Made by a program: the position numbers and the translations under genes
Virus record (IMG/VR): IMGVR_UViG_3300006805_000055
Coordinates: 1 to 41,694 of that record
Direction: 5' to 3' (one strand)
DNA: 41,694 bases
Source: a virus
Part shown: positions 7,306 to 15,998 of the stretch, in pieces
Position numbering within the stretch: the first letter of the stretch is position 1
Layout of the letters: every line of letters begins with the position of its first letter
Notes under the pieces: model-generated
Told to the model about the DNA's origin: nothing
Database searches by the model: none
What the model saw: the letters and a program-made list of their open reading frames with translations, nothing else

Positions 7306-8382
7306 TTATGGTCGTAGCAACGGTGGTCGTCCGTCACGTTGTATATTGCTTCCTAATCTTCTAGCATTATCTTTGATTGAATTTGGAGTGATATCAACTG
7401 TTAGTGCTGTTTTAAATCTTGGATCATTTCTTTCGCTTTCACTAGGAATATAACCGCATTCTTCTAAGCTAGCTTTTTTAAGTAGCTCATAGTAGTTTGG
7501 ATTCTCACCTAAATGATCTAATGCAATCTCTGCTGCAATATCAAAATTACTAGTATGCTCGGACTCAATACCGATGCCCTTCATTAATTGATCTAATAGA
7601 TAATCTTTCGATACACGATGTTTTCTTGCCAGGTCATCAACATTTAGTGTACGCTTATCTAAGTTTTCACTCTCAGGAATACTCAATGTTTCGCTATGCA
7701 AGTCATTCAACTTGTCGTATAGTTTCTGAATAACACCCTTGCTACGTAATGCTTTGAATGCTAAATTTTCAGGACTGAATTCACCCAGTGAATCTAATCC
7801 TGCTTGTCTGTACTTCTTTAATGTCTTCAATACATTTTGAATCTTATCTGGTGTTTTCGCTTGTAGTGCGTACTTAGCTAATCTGTATAATTTACGGTAC
7901 TTTAGTTTAGTAGCCATTTGATCAAAGTCAGCTTTGCGCTTTCTAGGCAATTTGATCCACTTGTTGTTCATTACTGAGTATTCACCCAGACTAATTACAG
8001 GCTCATCACTATCCTGTACATATACTTCAACTTCATATCCGTTAATCTTAATGTCGTGTTGTTCGTTATATACCGTCTTTTTTGCGTCAAACAGTTCACG
8101 GTATACATCATCGTCTTCAAAACTCTTTATATCTACTAAAATGTGTAGGTCAATGTCGCTGTGCGCAGTGTATGTGTATGCTGCATTACTACCTGAAATA
8201 GTAATGTCCGCTATGTCTATGTCGTTGATTCCTAAATGTTCAACGAAATCTTCTGCAATAAGTAACAATTTTTTGCGTACATCATCTCTCAAATGATCAC
8301 CTTTGAACACTGCTGGGTTCAAGTGGTCATGGAAGTGGATGGCATCATCCAGCTTAAATTTATCTAATTCTTTAAATTGCAT
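7306..8382 (-). CDS. Nucleotidyltransferase-fold protein (Pol beta-like), 358 aa
   Basis: The product contains a minimal nucleotidyltransferase signature: a GS block and D-x-D acids in ISGSNAAYTYTAHSDIDLHI (about residues 65-84), as in Pol-beta-type transferases. A third carboxylate could lie in EVEVYVQD. The rest is helical with no recognised domain, and the C-terminus is basic and Pro/Arg-rich. I place the start at the ATG at 8382 rather than the TTG at 8397, because the late element at 8387-8394 covers the latter. There is no Shine-Dalgarno and the ATG lies four bases after the promoter element. The substrate is unknown: nucleotide transfer to RNA, protein or a small molecule are all possible. 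Confidence 0.75.
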   Translation of the reverse strand: MQFKELDKFKLDDAIHFHDHLNPAVFKGDHLRDDVRKKLLLIAEDFVEHLGINDIDIADITISGSNAAYTYTAHSDIDLHILVDIKSFEDDDVYRELFDAKKTVYNEQHDIKINGYEVEVYVQDSDEPVISLGEYSVMNNKWIKLPRKRKADFDQMATKLKYRKLYRLAKYALQAKTPDKIQNVLKTLKKYRQAGLDSLGEFSPENLAFKALRSKGVIQKLYDKLNDLHSETLSIPESENLDKRTLNVDDLARKHRVSKDYLLDQLMKGIGIESEHTSNFDIAAEIALDHLGENPNYYELLKKASLEECGYIPSESERNDPRFKTALTVDITPNSIKDNARRLGSNIQRDGRPPLLRP

Positions 8383-8386
8383 ATTG

Positions 8387-8394
8387 TATTTATA
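8387..8394 (-). promoter_or_regulatory. T4-type late promoter element, exact consensus TATAAATA
   Basis: This is an exact match to the T4 late -10 element, placed right after a strong terminator and four bases before the ATG at 8382. No Shine-Dalgarno lies between, so the mRNA is probably leaderless. Confidence 0.85.
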
Positions 8395-8428
8395 CAAAAA
8401 ATGGCTATCACGTTTCCATGATAGCCAT
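8395..8428 (-). terminator. Intrinsic terminator after the glycosyltransferase gene
   Basis: On the minus strand, a perfect 10-bp stem (ATGGCTATCA with TGATAGCCAT) and an 8-base loop are followed by six Ts. It separates the glycosyltransferase transcript from the next late promoter. Confidence 0.9.
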
Positions 8429-8449
8429 CGTATTAGCGTTAAATGCTAA

Positions 8450-9352
8450 TTATTGTTGCTTTTTAGCTTGTTCCTCAACGTACATAGGTCCGATTGTGTT
8501 CAACAAGTGATTCTGATTTTCCATACAGAATACATAACTGCCACTGTGACGCAATAATACACGCTTATCGACATACACTTTACCGCCTAGATCACGCCAG
8601 TTTTCACAGAATGTCCAGTCTTCACTGTAATAACGACCCTGACGAACTGCTGTGTCAAAGTATGTTTTCAAGTGTGCATCGTACTTTGGATCAAGTCCGA
8701 TATCGTTCTTGTATTGTTTGACAGCAGGGTGAACCTTTAGTTTTTCAAACACGTGACGTTTCATTAGCAAGAATCCAGTACCTGTTTTAGAGACTTCTTG
8801 GAAGCCATCTGGTCCTTCTTCTGCACCGTCAAATCCATTAACTACCCACTTGATTGGCATAGTCTTCATTGGGTATAGTCCACCGATAACGTCAACGTCA
8901 CGATTCAACAACACTAACAAGTGCCATGGCTCCCAACCAATGTCTGCGTCAACAAAGAACAAGTGAGTTGAGTCAGCTTGCTCTAAGAATTTAGCAGTTA
9001 GTGTATTACGTGCGCGGGAGATGAGTGATTCATTGACCATTGTTTCCAATGTCCAATCAATACCAAGTTGACGGGCTGTGTTAGCCCACTTGATAAAACT
9101 CATGAATGTAGATTCTGTTAGCATACCACCATAGCATGGCATTGCGATATGAACTTTAGTTGTCTTTAGAAAGTCAACGTTAACTTGAACTTGTCCTTCT
9201 TTTTTCTCAACTTGTTCAGCAGCAGCTTGTTCAGCAATTTCTTGAATCTTTTCTACAGGAACTGTCTTTGGTTCTTTCGTAGCTTTAGTTGCTTTTACAG
9301 GAGCTGCCTTTGTTACAGGTGCTACTAATTCGGTTTTTTTCTTCGTTGCCAT
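8450..9352 (-). CDS. GT-A-type glycosyltransferase-like protein, 300 aa
   Basis: Residues about 1-55 are a Lys/Ala-rich, probably disordered leader. Residues 64-280 resemble GT-A (family 2-like) glycosyltransferases as found in many T4-like marine phages. There is an initial strand (KVHIAMPCYGG), then LFFVDADIGW with a D-A-D metal motif at 135-137, a GTGFLLMKR segment, and YYSEDWTFCENWRDLGG with the acidic pair expected near the acceptor site. It probably transfers a sugar to phage DNA, virion protein or host surface glycan; which one cannot be told. It is a single-gene unit between the promoter-like element at 9376 and the terminator at 8395-8428. Confidence 0.75.
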   Translation of the reverse strand: MATKKKTELVAPVTKAAPVKATKATKEPKTVPVEKIQEIAEQAAAEQVEKKEGQVQVNVDFLKTTKVHIAMPCYGGMLTESTFMSFIKWANTARQLGIDWTLETMVNESLISRARNTLTAKFLEQADSTHLFFVDADIGWEPWHLLVLLNRDVDVIGGLYPMKTMPIKWVVNGFDGAEEGPDGFQEVSKTGTGFLLMKRHVFEKLKVHPAVKQYKNDIGLDPKYDAHLKTYFDTAVRQGRYYSEDWTFCENWRDLGGKVYVDKRVLLRHSGSYVFCMENQNHLLNTIGPMYVEEQAKKQQ

Positions 9353-9365
9353 AAGGTCCTCTTAA

Positions 9366-9387
9366 TTGATGTAATTATTTACATCAA
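9366..9387. promoter_or_regulatory. Inverted repeat overlapping a late-promoter-like element
   Basis: A perfect 9-bp inverted repeat (TTGATGTAA and TTACATCAA, loop TTAT) lies between the NMNAT-like gene and the glycosyltransferase gene. The late-like element TGTAAATA (minus, 9376-9383) lies inside it, and the ribosome site AGAGGA is downstream of the repeat. It could be an operator, a weak terminator for the upstream gene or a 5' mRNA hairpin. Confidence 0.5.
9376..9383 (-). promoter_or_regulatory. Variant late promoter element TGTAAATA
   Basis: It matches the late consensus at six of eight positions and sits 23 bases upstream of the glycosyltransferase start. It is weaker than the others. 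Confidence 0.4.
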
Positions 9388-9402
9388 ATCGAAGACCCCG
9401 AA

Positions 9403-11019
9403 TTATTTTTCTTCTAGATAATCAGTGGATTCGGAGATATTGCTTTCAGCTACATCTTCGTCATAAGTAGGCATTGGTCTTTGTCCCGGACGACCTTTGA
9501 CGCCACGCTTCTCTGTGCTTGGTGGTTTTGTTGGTGGAACAATGTCTCCCATGTATCTTTGTTTAGGTTGAGCCTTTTTAGGATTGCGAATATGAATAGG
9601 AGCTTGTGCTACTACAATTGGAGCGCCCTCCGCCACACCTTGCTGCTCAAATGTTGGCTCTTTACGATCTATTGTAGAATTCTTGTATGACTTGTCAAGT
9701 TTAACAACATACTCGTACAATTTTGACCCTACCTCTGAACTTAGTTGATACATTACATTGGATTTCACTATTCCGTAAGCAATTTCTTTACCGTATTTTT
9801 CAATTAACGAATCTTCTATTCTAGTTGTGATCTCTTGTTGTAGTACAGTACCTATATATGCCCCGATACCGACGTTAGCACTAAACATAGGAAAACCAAA
9901 TTTATCAGTTGGGCTAGACTTAATAATTTCAGAAGTTACCTTATTTATAACATCTATATTATCATTTACTAATTTGTTATCTTTACTAATAGATTTTCCA
10001 ATTTTACTAACAAATTCTCCTACTAAATGACCGAGAGTCGCACCTAACATTGCTGCATAGTGATTTCCAAAATGATATCCCAATGCTCCGCCGAGCGCCG
10101 CGCCCTTCCAGCCTTCCGCCACACCTTTTTCATCACGGTCACTAAAGTCTACATAGTACTTCTTAGTAACAGGATTCCAACGTGTCTGTGGTTCTTTACC
10201 TTTTGCTTTTAATGCTTGCGCTTGTTTAGCCTTTTGACCTACGCTAGCGACTTTCTCGTCCCATGCAGGATCTGAATAGTCAGTCTCTTTGTTTTCACTT
10301 AGCGCAGTTTTCATCAACTTCATGAACTTCAATTTCATTGCCGGACTAGCTTCTTTTAACAAAGGACGAATCTTTTGAATTTGTTCGGCTAGTGCCTTGT
10401 TCTTTAGTTTATTGATGGCGTTAGGTTTGACTGGCATAGCTGCAGGTTCCTGTGGACTTGTTAGATACTTGTCTAGCAATGATTTAATCATTTGTTGTTG
10501 TTTGCTCTTAGGATATAGTTGTTGAATGATCTTCATTCTACCAGCATCATCCGCTGAACCATACATACTACGAACTTGTGAGCCAGAGAATACTTCTTGA
10601 CCATCAACGGTGAAGTTGTGTTTCTTAGTAACAAATACATAACCATGCTTACTGAACGGAGCCATTGGTTGACCTTTAACATACGGTTGATAGTATGCAG
10701 GTGTTCCGTCTTTTCTAGTATATCCCACTGGATCACGCTCACTACGAACCATGATATAAACATCTTTCTCAGGATCATACTGAGCAAGAATTTCTTGTGG
10801 ATTGATTGGGTTCTTAGTTTCAACGAATGGATCAACTACACCGGCTTGCTGTGCTAAAAACTGTTTGTCTTTGAAAGGAATCGGACGCTGTTTAACATCG
10901 TTGCTTGCTGCTACGTAGAAAGTTGCACCAGGAAATGCCTTCTTAGCTTGTAAGTAGCTACTCAAATGACCTTCATGAAATGGCTGAAAGCCTCCGCCGT
11001 ATACAACAATAGTAGCCAT
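9403..11019 (-). CDS. NMN adenylyltransferase-like protein with an inserted hydrophobic module between GVAE repeats
   Basis: Residues 1-190 form a cytidylyltransferase-fold nucleotidyltransferase. GGGFQPFHEGH carries the HxGH motif (15-18) and SGSQVR (145-150) matches the second signature. The closest known role is NMN adenylyltransferase (NAD synthesis), though other nucleotidyl substrates are possible. Residues about 190-295 are a helical linker. Two GVAEG motifs, at about 299-303 and 460-464, bracket a module rich in Gly/Ala (GWKGAALGGALGYHFG) and then helical, AT-rich in DNA. The tail is proline-rich. At 538 aa it is far longer than a plain NMNAT, apparently through modular insertion. Confidence 0.75.
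   Translation of the reverse strand: MATIVVYGGGFQPFHEGHLSSYLQAKKAFPGATFYVAASNDVKQRPIPFKDKQFLAQQAGVVDPFVETKNPINPQEILAQYDPEKDVYIMVRSERDPVGYTRKDGTPAYYQPYVKGQPMAPFSKHGYVFVTKKHNFTVDGQEVFSGSQVRSMYGSADDAGRMKIIQQLYPKSKQQQMIKSLLDKYLTSPQEPAAMPVKPNAINKLKNKALAEQIQKIRPLLKEASPAMKLKFMKLMKTALSENKETDYSDPAWDEKVASVGQKAKQAQALKAKGKEPQTRWNPVTKKYYVDFSDRDEKGVAEGWKGAALGGALGYHFGNHYAAMLGATLGHLVGEFVSKIGKSISKDNKLVNDNIDVINKVTSEIIKSSPTDKFGFPMFSANVGIGAYIGTVLQQEITTRIEDSLIEKYGKEIAYGIVKSNVMYQLSSEVGSKLYEYVVKLDKSYKNSTIDRKEPTFEQQGVAEGAPIVVAQAPIHIRNPKKAQPKQRYMGDIVPPTKPPSTEKRGVKGRPGQRPMPTYDEDVAESNISESTDYLEEK
9627..9645 (-). repeat. GVAE coding repeat, copy B
   Basis: The core at 9629-9641 is identical to copies A and C. On the minus strand it encodes Q-Q-G-V-A-E-G near the C-terminal end of the inserted module of the NMNAT-like gene. 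Confidence 0.7.
10113..10129 (-). repeat. GVAE coding repeat, copy C
   Basis: The core at 10115-10127 is identical to copies A and B and encodes K-G-V-A-E-G at the N-terminal border of the inserted module. Together with copy B it flanks about 480 bases as a direct repeat in the same frame. Confidence 0.7.
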
Positions 11020-11020
11020 T

Positions 11021-11377
11021 TTAGTAACACACCTTCAAATAATCCACTGTGCCAGAGGTGTATGAAATGACATTAGCTCGTAGCCAAGCAAAGTTGCCAT
11101 TGATATTCATGTAACCAATTTTAGGGGATAATGACGTTCCACCATTGCCGTTGCCAACTGTACAAACTAAGTTGTATACTGCGAACCAATCACTGTCGTC
11201 GGTTGGATCATCAACTAATGTAGCTTGAACAACAACGGTACCTAAGAAAGCTGAAAGCCTCCAGGTAAGTGTTTGTAATGTTTTACCGGATACATAATAG
11301 CAAGCTGCAGGCAGCTTTGTACCAGTTGTTAACGCAAGAGTTTGCGGTAACAGTGTTAGTGCAGTTGCTTGGCTCAT
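11021..11377 (-). CDS. Small beta-rich probable structural protein, 118 aa
   Basis: The product is rich in Thr, Val, Gly and aromatic residues, with alternating hydrophobic strands (LGTVVVQATLVDD, FAWLRANVISYTSGTVDYL), which suggests a beta-sandwich like small phage virion proteins. I do not recognise the family. The ATG overlaps the TAA of the 55-aa gene (TAATG), so it is translationally coupled and belongs to the late unit from the promoter at 11569. A role as a capsid or tail decoration is only a guess. Confidence 0.6.
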   Translation of the reverse strand: MSQATALTLLPQTLALTTGTKLPAACYYVSGKTLQTLTWRLSAFLGTVVVQATLVDDPTDDSDWFAVYNLVCTVGNGNGGTSLSPKIGYMNINGNFAWLRANVISYTSGTVDYLKVCY

Positions 11378-11544
11378 TATGCTCTGTCCACTTCGACAAT
11401 AACATCACCTGCAACTAATTGCTGCACTACTTCCTCAATAGTCTTGGGAAGGTCGTCAAACCCAGTAGACTCTACATCTGTTGGGTTATCTCTTACTAAT
11501 TGACTTAGTTTAACTACGAATACGGTTTCGACAATCTTTGCCAT
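11377..11544 (-). CDS. Small conserved-type acidic protein, 55 aa
   Basis: It is the first gene of its late unit. The ATG at 11544 has a good ribosome site (GGAG, eight bases upstream) and lies 24 bases after the late promoter element at 11569-11576. The sequence begins MAKIVETVFVVKLSQLVRD and is acidic with a central helix (TIEEVVQQLVAG). The stop overlaps the start of the next gene. The position and signals make it convincing as a gene. The function is unknown. Confidence 0.75.
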   Translation of the reverse strand: MAKIVETVFVVKLSQLVRDNPTDVESTGFDDLPKTIEEVVQQLVAGDVIVEVDRA

Positions 11545-11568
11545 GGTAAATACTCCATTATTATAGAG

Positions 11569-11576
11569 TATTTATC
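11569..11576 (-). promoter_or_regulatory. T4-type late promoter element GATAAATA
   Basis: It lies directly after the stop of the 235-aa gene and heads the unit 55-aa protein, 118-aa protein and NMNAT-like protein. Confidence 0.8.
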
Positions 11577-11577
11577 A

Positions 11578-12285
11578 TTAGTCAGGGCGTTTCTCTAGTT
11601 TAAACCTACGCTTAATCATGTCTCCGAACATAATACCAATCAATGAGTGAGTACTTTCTTCATTGTATTCTATGTAATAATGACTGCTACAATAGCGGTA
11701 TGCCCAGTATTTTACTTGACCGTTAAGCCAACTATTTAGTGATGAACTAGCAACAATTATAGTTTGGGTGCCTTTGTATCTATCTACAAACCGTTTCAAA
11801 TCTTCAACAAATTTGTCTTTGACCGCTTTAGATTTTAGATACACCCTATACTTGTATTTAGGTTCCTTAACGAAATACTTGACCCCTGTCGGGATGCTTG
11901 TATCAATCTCAGTATAGTCAACTGCATCTTTTCCAGCAATAGATTCCAGTGTCTGTAATAGCTGCAAGTCATTGCTAAACACACCAGCAGTAATCGACTC
12001 AACACGAATGAGTACTTGTTTATCGGCTTTATCAATTGGAGTTGCATAGGTGTTTCTCCAATTGATAAACTTCTCTATACAGTCTAGATCAAGTAATGCT
12101 ATTTCTTTTTGCCTACCATACTTTTTTAAACGATATAGAACATCAAGCATTGTTTTAGCTTGATGTGTTCTATTCAACCCAGCTAGCTTCAACCTAGCTC
12201 GGTATTGATATTTGCCATAATACAACGACTCTCTGCGATCTATGCCGATCACTGCCGGCTTAACTAATGACGTTGATGAAACCAT
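11578..12285 (-). CDS. Uncharacterised phage protein, 235 aa
   Basis: The product is basic, with an N-terminal segment rich in Tyr/Arg (SLYYGKYQYRARLKLAG) and a C-terminal segment (SHYYIEYNEESTHSLIGIMF) ending in a basic tail (KRRFKLEKRPD). A parallel pair of strands (KVLIRVES-like and KYRVYLKS) suggests a duplicated alpha/beta element. It overlaps the end of clpA by 26 bases, so it is probably co-translated with it. I know similar proteins from T4-like phages only as hypothetical ones. No enzyme motif is evident. Confidence 0.65.
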   Translation of the reverse strand: MVSSTSLVKPAVIGIDRRESLYYGKYQYRARLKLAGLNRTHQAKTMLDVLYRLKKYGRQKEIALLDLDCIEKFINWRNTYATPIDKADKQVLIRVESITAGVFSNDLQLLQTLESIAGKDAVDYTEIDTSIPTGVKYFVKEPKYKYRVYLKSKAVKDKFVEDLKRFVDRYKGTQTIIVASSSLNSWLNGQVKYWAYRYCSSHYYIEYNEESTHSLIGIMFGDMIKRRFKLEKRPD

Positions 12286-14533
12286 TACTATCTACCCCTA
12301 CGTTTAGTTTCTGTGCTATGTCAAAACGTATTTCATCTCCATTCATATTAGCAGTAATTGTGGTGTTTTTAATACGTTCAAACAGAATCTTCTTACTTAA
12401 TGGGATGCGTACTAGTTCATCAATTTTACGAGCTAAAGGACGTGCGCCCATTTTAGGATCATATCCCTTGTCAGCTAGATAATCTACTACTGGCTCACTA
12501 AGATTCAATGTAATGTCATGCACTTCCTTAAGAGATTTCTTCAAGTCATCGGTAAACTTAATAACGATTTTTTTAATTGCTAGTATGTCTAGCTTACCAA
12601 ACTTAGTAATCAGGTCAATACGATTCCTGAATTCTGGCTTGAAGAATTCTTTCAATGCTTTGTCATCATCTCCGATACGTTCTTGACTACCGAAGCCAAT
12701 GTTGCTACGTTCGCTATCACTAGAACCTAAGTTGCTAGTCATAATAATGATACAGTTTTTAGCATTCACTTCTTTACCGTTTGTACCAGTAACACGACCT
12801 TCGTCTAACAATTGCAAGAATACGTTAAAGATATCAGGGTGAGCTTTTTCAACTTCATCAAACAACAAGATAGAGTGAGGGTGCTTACTCAAGTCATTGA
12901 TAAGTCTGCCGCCGCCTAAGTTTCCTTCACCGAAGCCTACATAACCAGGAGGTGCGCCTAGCAAGCCGCTGACGTTAAACTTTTCACTGTATTCACTCAT
13001 ATCGTACTTGAGCAATTTCATGTCCAAGTTCTTACTAAGTTGTTTAGCTAGTTCGGTCTTACCTGTACCAGTTGGTCCTAAGAACAAGAAACTTGCTAGA
13101 GGTTTAGTTTGATTACCGATACCCGCGAATGACACATAGATACGTTCAAGTACTTTATCAACCGTTTCCTCTTGTCCGTACAATTTATCTTTAACATTAG
13201 TTTCTAGATTTTGAATTCTATCAGAAGTATCATCTGTCAACTTGTCAGCAGGAACTCCAGTGTACTTTTCAATTTGCTCAAACACTAGTTCCTTAGTGAT
13301 GACAGCACCTTTGTTTTCCAACACACGTTGTTTAGCACAAGCTGCGTCTAGCAAGTCAATAGATTTGTCAGGGTTCTTACGATCTTGAATGTAACGAGTT
13401 GCACCTTCTACGCTTGCATTGATTGCTTCGTCGGTGATTTCAACACTGTGGAAATCGCTCAATCTTGCACTCAATCCTTTGAGAATTCGAACAGTAGACT
13501 CTGGACTTGGTTCATCAATACTAACACGATAGAATCGGCGCATCAATGCACGATCCTTCTCGAAACTTTCGTAGAATTCTTCCCATGTAGTACTAGCAAT
13601 AACTTTCAGTGTGCCTTTAGTAATCGCAGGCTTGATCATGTTAGCAAAGTCAACACTTCCATTGCTGGAGCCGCCTGCACTACGCATGGTATGTGCTTCG
13701 TCAATGAACAGAATAGCATTTTCTTTTGCAGCCAATGCTTCTAGTACGTCTTTGACCTTTTCTTCAAAGTCACCACGATACTTACTACCTGCAAGCAATG
13801 AACCGATTTCAAGACTATACAATTCGTGATCTAACAAAAAGTCAGGTACTTCTTTGTTGACAATCATCTGTGCGAGACCTTCTGCAATCGCAGTTTTTCC
13901 CACGCCAGGATCACCAACCATCAATACATTGCTTTTGAATCGTTTTGCCAGAACGTTAACGATATCATCAATTTCTTTAGTACGACCGATGACTGGCTCA
14001 AGTTTGTCTAGCTTAGCCAATTGAGTCATGTTGATAGTAAATTCTTCAAGAATCTCATCAGCTTGCTCATCTGTCATCTTGACTTCTTTGTGGTCACTCT
14101 TGTAGTTTTTCTGCCAGTAAGGAACAAATTCGTTCTTCACAAAGCCATACTTAAGCATAAAGTAATGCGCGTGACTATTTGTTTCTGCGCTAATACTCAG
14201 GTACAAGTCAATCGTAGTCACAACTTTGCGACCAGTGAACAATACTTGAGTTACGCTTCGATTCATCACACGTTCTAAGCTGTTGGTCTTACGAGGTTGA
14301 ACTTCTTGACCGGGCTCTACATCTACTGTAATAGCTGTTAAGCTATCCAAATATGCAGTTATGTCTTTGTTCATAGATTCAGTGTCAATACCGTGACCAA
14401 CTATACATTTCTTGAATGGTACATAATTAATTAATGCAAGCAACAAGTGCTCGACGGTGCAATACTGATGATTGCGAACTTTCGCCAAACCTACTGCTTG
14501 TTCGATGATTGATTCAATTTCGGGTGAATGCAC
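12260..14533 (-). CDS. clpA: ClpA-like AAA+ unfoldase
   Basis: The 757-aa protein has the full ClpA layout: a Clp N-domain (about 1-150), a first AAA module with Walker A GDPGVGKT (207-214) and Walker B ILFIDEA, and a second AAA module with Walker A GPTGTGKT (486-493). There is no ClpB/ClpC middle domain. An I-G-F tripeptide at 612-614, just before [10 protein letters not shown], matches the position of the ClpP-docking loop of E. coli ClpA (IGL). No clpP is in the window, so it may engage host ClpP. The start is GTG with AAGGAAA upstream, nine bases after dnaJ. Confidence 0.93.
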   Translation of the reverse strand: MHSPEIESIIEQAVGLAKVRNHQYCTVEHLLLALINYVPFKKCIVGHGIDTESMNKDITAYLDSLTAITVDVEPGQEVQPRKTNSLERVMNRSVTQVLFTGRKVVTTIDLYLSISAETNSHAHYFMLKYGFVKNEFVPYWQKNYKSDHKEVKMTDEQADEILEEFTINMTQLAKLDKLEPVIGRTKEIDDIVNVLAKRFKSNVLMVGDPGVGKTAIAEGLAQMIVNKEVPDFLLDHELYSLEIGSLLAGSKYRGDFEEKVKDVLEALAAKENAILFIDEAHTMRSAGGSSNGSVDFANMIKPAITKGTLKVIASTTWEEFYESFEKDRALMRRFYRVSIDEPSPESTVRILKGLSARLSDFHSVEITDEAINASVEGATRYIQDRKNPDKSIDLLDAACAKQRVLENKGAVITKELVFEQIEKYTGVPADKLTDDTSDRIQNLETNVKDKLYGQEETVDKVLERIYVSFAGIGNQTKPLASFLFLGPTGTGKTELAKQLSKNLDMKLLKYDMSEYSEKFNVSGLLGAPPGYVGFGEGNLGGGRLINDLSKHPHSILLFDEVEKAHPDIFNVFLQLLDEGRVTGTNGKEVNAKNCIIIMTSNLGSSDSERSNIGFGSQERIGDDDKALKEFFKPEFRNRIDLITKFGKLDILAIKKIVIKFTDDLKKSLKEVHDITLNLSEPVVDYLADKGYDPKMGARPLARKIDELVRIPLSKKILFERIKNTTITANMNGDEIRFDIAQKLNVGVDSNGFINVIS

Positions 14534-14542
14534 TATGTTTCC

Positions 14543-15340
14543 TTATGAAGTTTTGTGTTGTAAAATACTGTCAGTTATGCTTTTGTCTATTTTATCAGGA
14601 ATAAACGGTTTAATCAATATCAATTGGTCACCGTAGCCATTCTGAGTAGGTAAACCTTGTCCGGCGATGCGTAATGTACTATCAGGTTGTGTTCCTGGTT
14701 TAACACCAACTTCGAATGTTTTCCCAGATATAGTAGTGAATGAGAACTTGGTTCCGACAATCAAGTCTAACACACTAATGCGATGTTGGCACAACAAGTG
14801 GCTACCTTGACGTTCGTATACGGGATGCACATGCACTCTAAATTCAACCATAAGTATTCCATTTGGAATCAAGTTATCAAATCGTAGTTGCGCACCGTTT
14901 TCTACTCCTTTTGGAATCTCAATCTTCACTACTTGTATTCCATTTGGTCCTTGCATTTGTAGCATTTGTTCGCCACCAGTGAAAACTTGTTCTAGCGATA
15001 CCCAAATAGTTGTTTTATAAGTTTGTTGGAAATGTTGTTGAAATGGATTTTGTCTTCCACCACCAAACATCTGCCCGATGATATCATTAATATCAACTCC
15101 ACCGTGATGAAAGCTAAAGCCTCCGCCTGGAAAGCCGCCCGGGAAACCCTGCTGCGGTTGTTCGTATTCTTGTTTCTTTTGGGGGTCGCTTAGTGTTTCG
15201 TAAGCTGCTTGAATCTGTTGAAACATAGCAGTATCACCACCTTTGTCCGGGTGATGAATAGCTGCTAGTCTTCGATATGCTTTTTTGATTTCGTCAGGTG
15301 AAGCGTTTCTAGCTACACCAAGAGTATTATAATGGTCCAT
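14543..15340 (-). CDS. DnaJ/CbpA-like J-domain co-chaperone
   Basis: The 265-aa protein has an N-terminal J domain with the HPD motif at residues 30-32, a Gly/Phe-rich linker (about 65-105) and the two beta-barrel substrate-binding domains of Hsp40. The Cys-rich zinc module of classical DnaJ is absent, so it is of the CbpA/type II kind. It would stimulate the ATPase of host DnaK. It precedes clpA by nine bases and the two probably form one late unit from the element at 15377. A perfect hairpin lies in the leader and no Shine-Dalgarno is obvious. Confidence 0.92.
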   Translation of the reverse strand: MDHYNTLGVARNASPDEIKKAYRRLAAIHHPDKGGDTAMFQQIQAAYETLSDPQKKQEYEQPQQGFPGGFPGGGFSFHHGGVDINDIIGQMFGGGRQNPFQQHFQQTYKTTIWVSLEQVFTGGEQMLQMQGPNGIQVVKIEIPKGVENGAQLRFDNLIPNGILMVEFRVHVHPVYERQGSHLLCQHRISVLDLIVGTKFSFTTISGKTFEVGVKPGTQPDSTLRIAGQGLPTQNGYGDQLILIKPFIPDKIDKSITDSILQHKTS

Positions 15341-15349
15341 GATATTGAT

Positions 15350-15370
15350 TGTAGCACATTAGGTGCTACA
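15350..15370 (-). promoter_or_regulatory. Hairpin at the 5' end of the dnaJ-clpA transcript
   Basis: An 8-bp perfect stem (TGTAGCAC with GTGCTACA, 5-base loop) begins about where transcription from the late element at 15377-15384 should start, and ends ten bases before the dnaJ ATG. There is no T-tract, so it is more likely a 5' mRNA hairpin than a terminator. Confidence 0.6.
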
Positions 15371-15376
15371 TGTCAA

Positions 15377-15384
15377 TATTTATT
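15377..15384 (-). promoter_or_regulatory. T4-type late promoter element AATAAATA
   Basis: It is fused with the stop codon of the holin gene (TAATAAATA) and precedes dnaJ and clpA. Confidence 0.7.
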
Positions 15385-15997
15385 ATGCTACTCCGGCTAC
15401 CTTTTCTTTTGTTCTACCGTATGCTGCGATACCTAGAACTGCACCCATTGCAATGTGATACAAACCAGCACCTTGCAGTGTCAATGGTTGCCACTGACTT
15501 GTAACTTGACCTTTGCTCAATGCTTGAAGCAATGACCATAACACAGGGAAGATAACAAAGTCACACGTGCAAGTCAACATATAAATCCAACCCATCATAG
15601 GTCGCATTTTCTTGTTGATCCAATCTGTAGCACCTTGGTCTAGTGCTACAGTAGATTCACCGCCTTCTTGCATTGCACCACCTGTGCTAGCTAGCATGGC
15701 TGGGTTGGGGGCAACTGCTGTTGCGTTAGGGGTACTTGCTGTTGCTGCTGGGGTTGTTGCTGGAGAACCGAAGCCCCCAGGTGCTGCACCGAATCCTGTT
15801 GTCGGTGAGCTATATGCTGTAAACCCTGTCGTTGGTCCTGCTGTTGTTGTCGCTGTGTTGCCATTAGTTATTGCTCCGAATGTGCTTGCTGCCGGAAATG
15901 CTGATACAGTTGGATCAGCGGCTAATGCATCGTGATGATCGTCATCCAATGCAATCGGAGTCTCTGTTCCTGCTTTTTTTGCTAGTAGTGTTGCCAT
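15383..15997 (-). CDS. GTA-type holin-like membrane protein, 204 aa
   Basis: The start is the ATG at 15997, with AGGACT upstream and one base after the stop of the previous gene; a longer frame to 16078 is an overlap artefact. Residues about 1-105 are low-complexity Ala/Thr/Pro/Gly. The C-terminal 85 residues resemble the three-TM gene-transfer-agent holin family: RPMMGWIYMLTCTCDFVIF as the first hydrophobic segment, a TLQGAGLYHIAMGAVLG segment and a basic end. It would form lesions in the inner membrane that let the endolysin at 24879 reach peptidoglycan. The family call is moderate and the low-complexity extension is unusual. Confidence 0.7.
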   Translation of the reverse strand: MATLLAKKAGTETPIALDDDHHDALAADPTVSAFPAASTFGAITNGNTATTTAGPTTGFTAYSSPTTGFGAAPGGFGSPATTPAATASTPNATAVAPNPAMLASTGGAMQEGGESTVALDQGATDWINKKMRPMMGWIYMLTCTCDFVIFPVLWSLLQALSKGQVTSQWQPLTLQGAGLYHIAMGAVLGIAAYGRTKEKVAGVA

Positions 15998-15998
15998 A

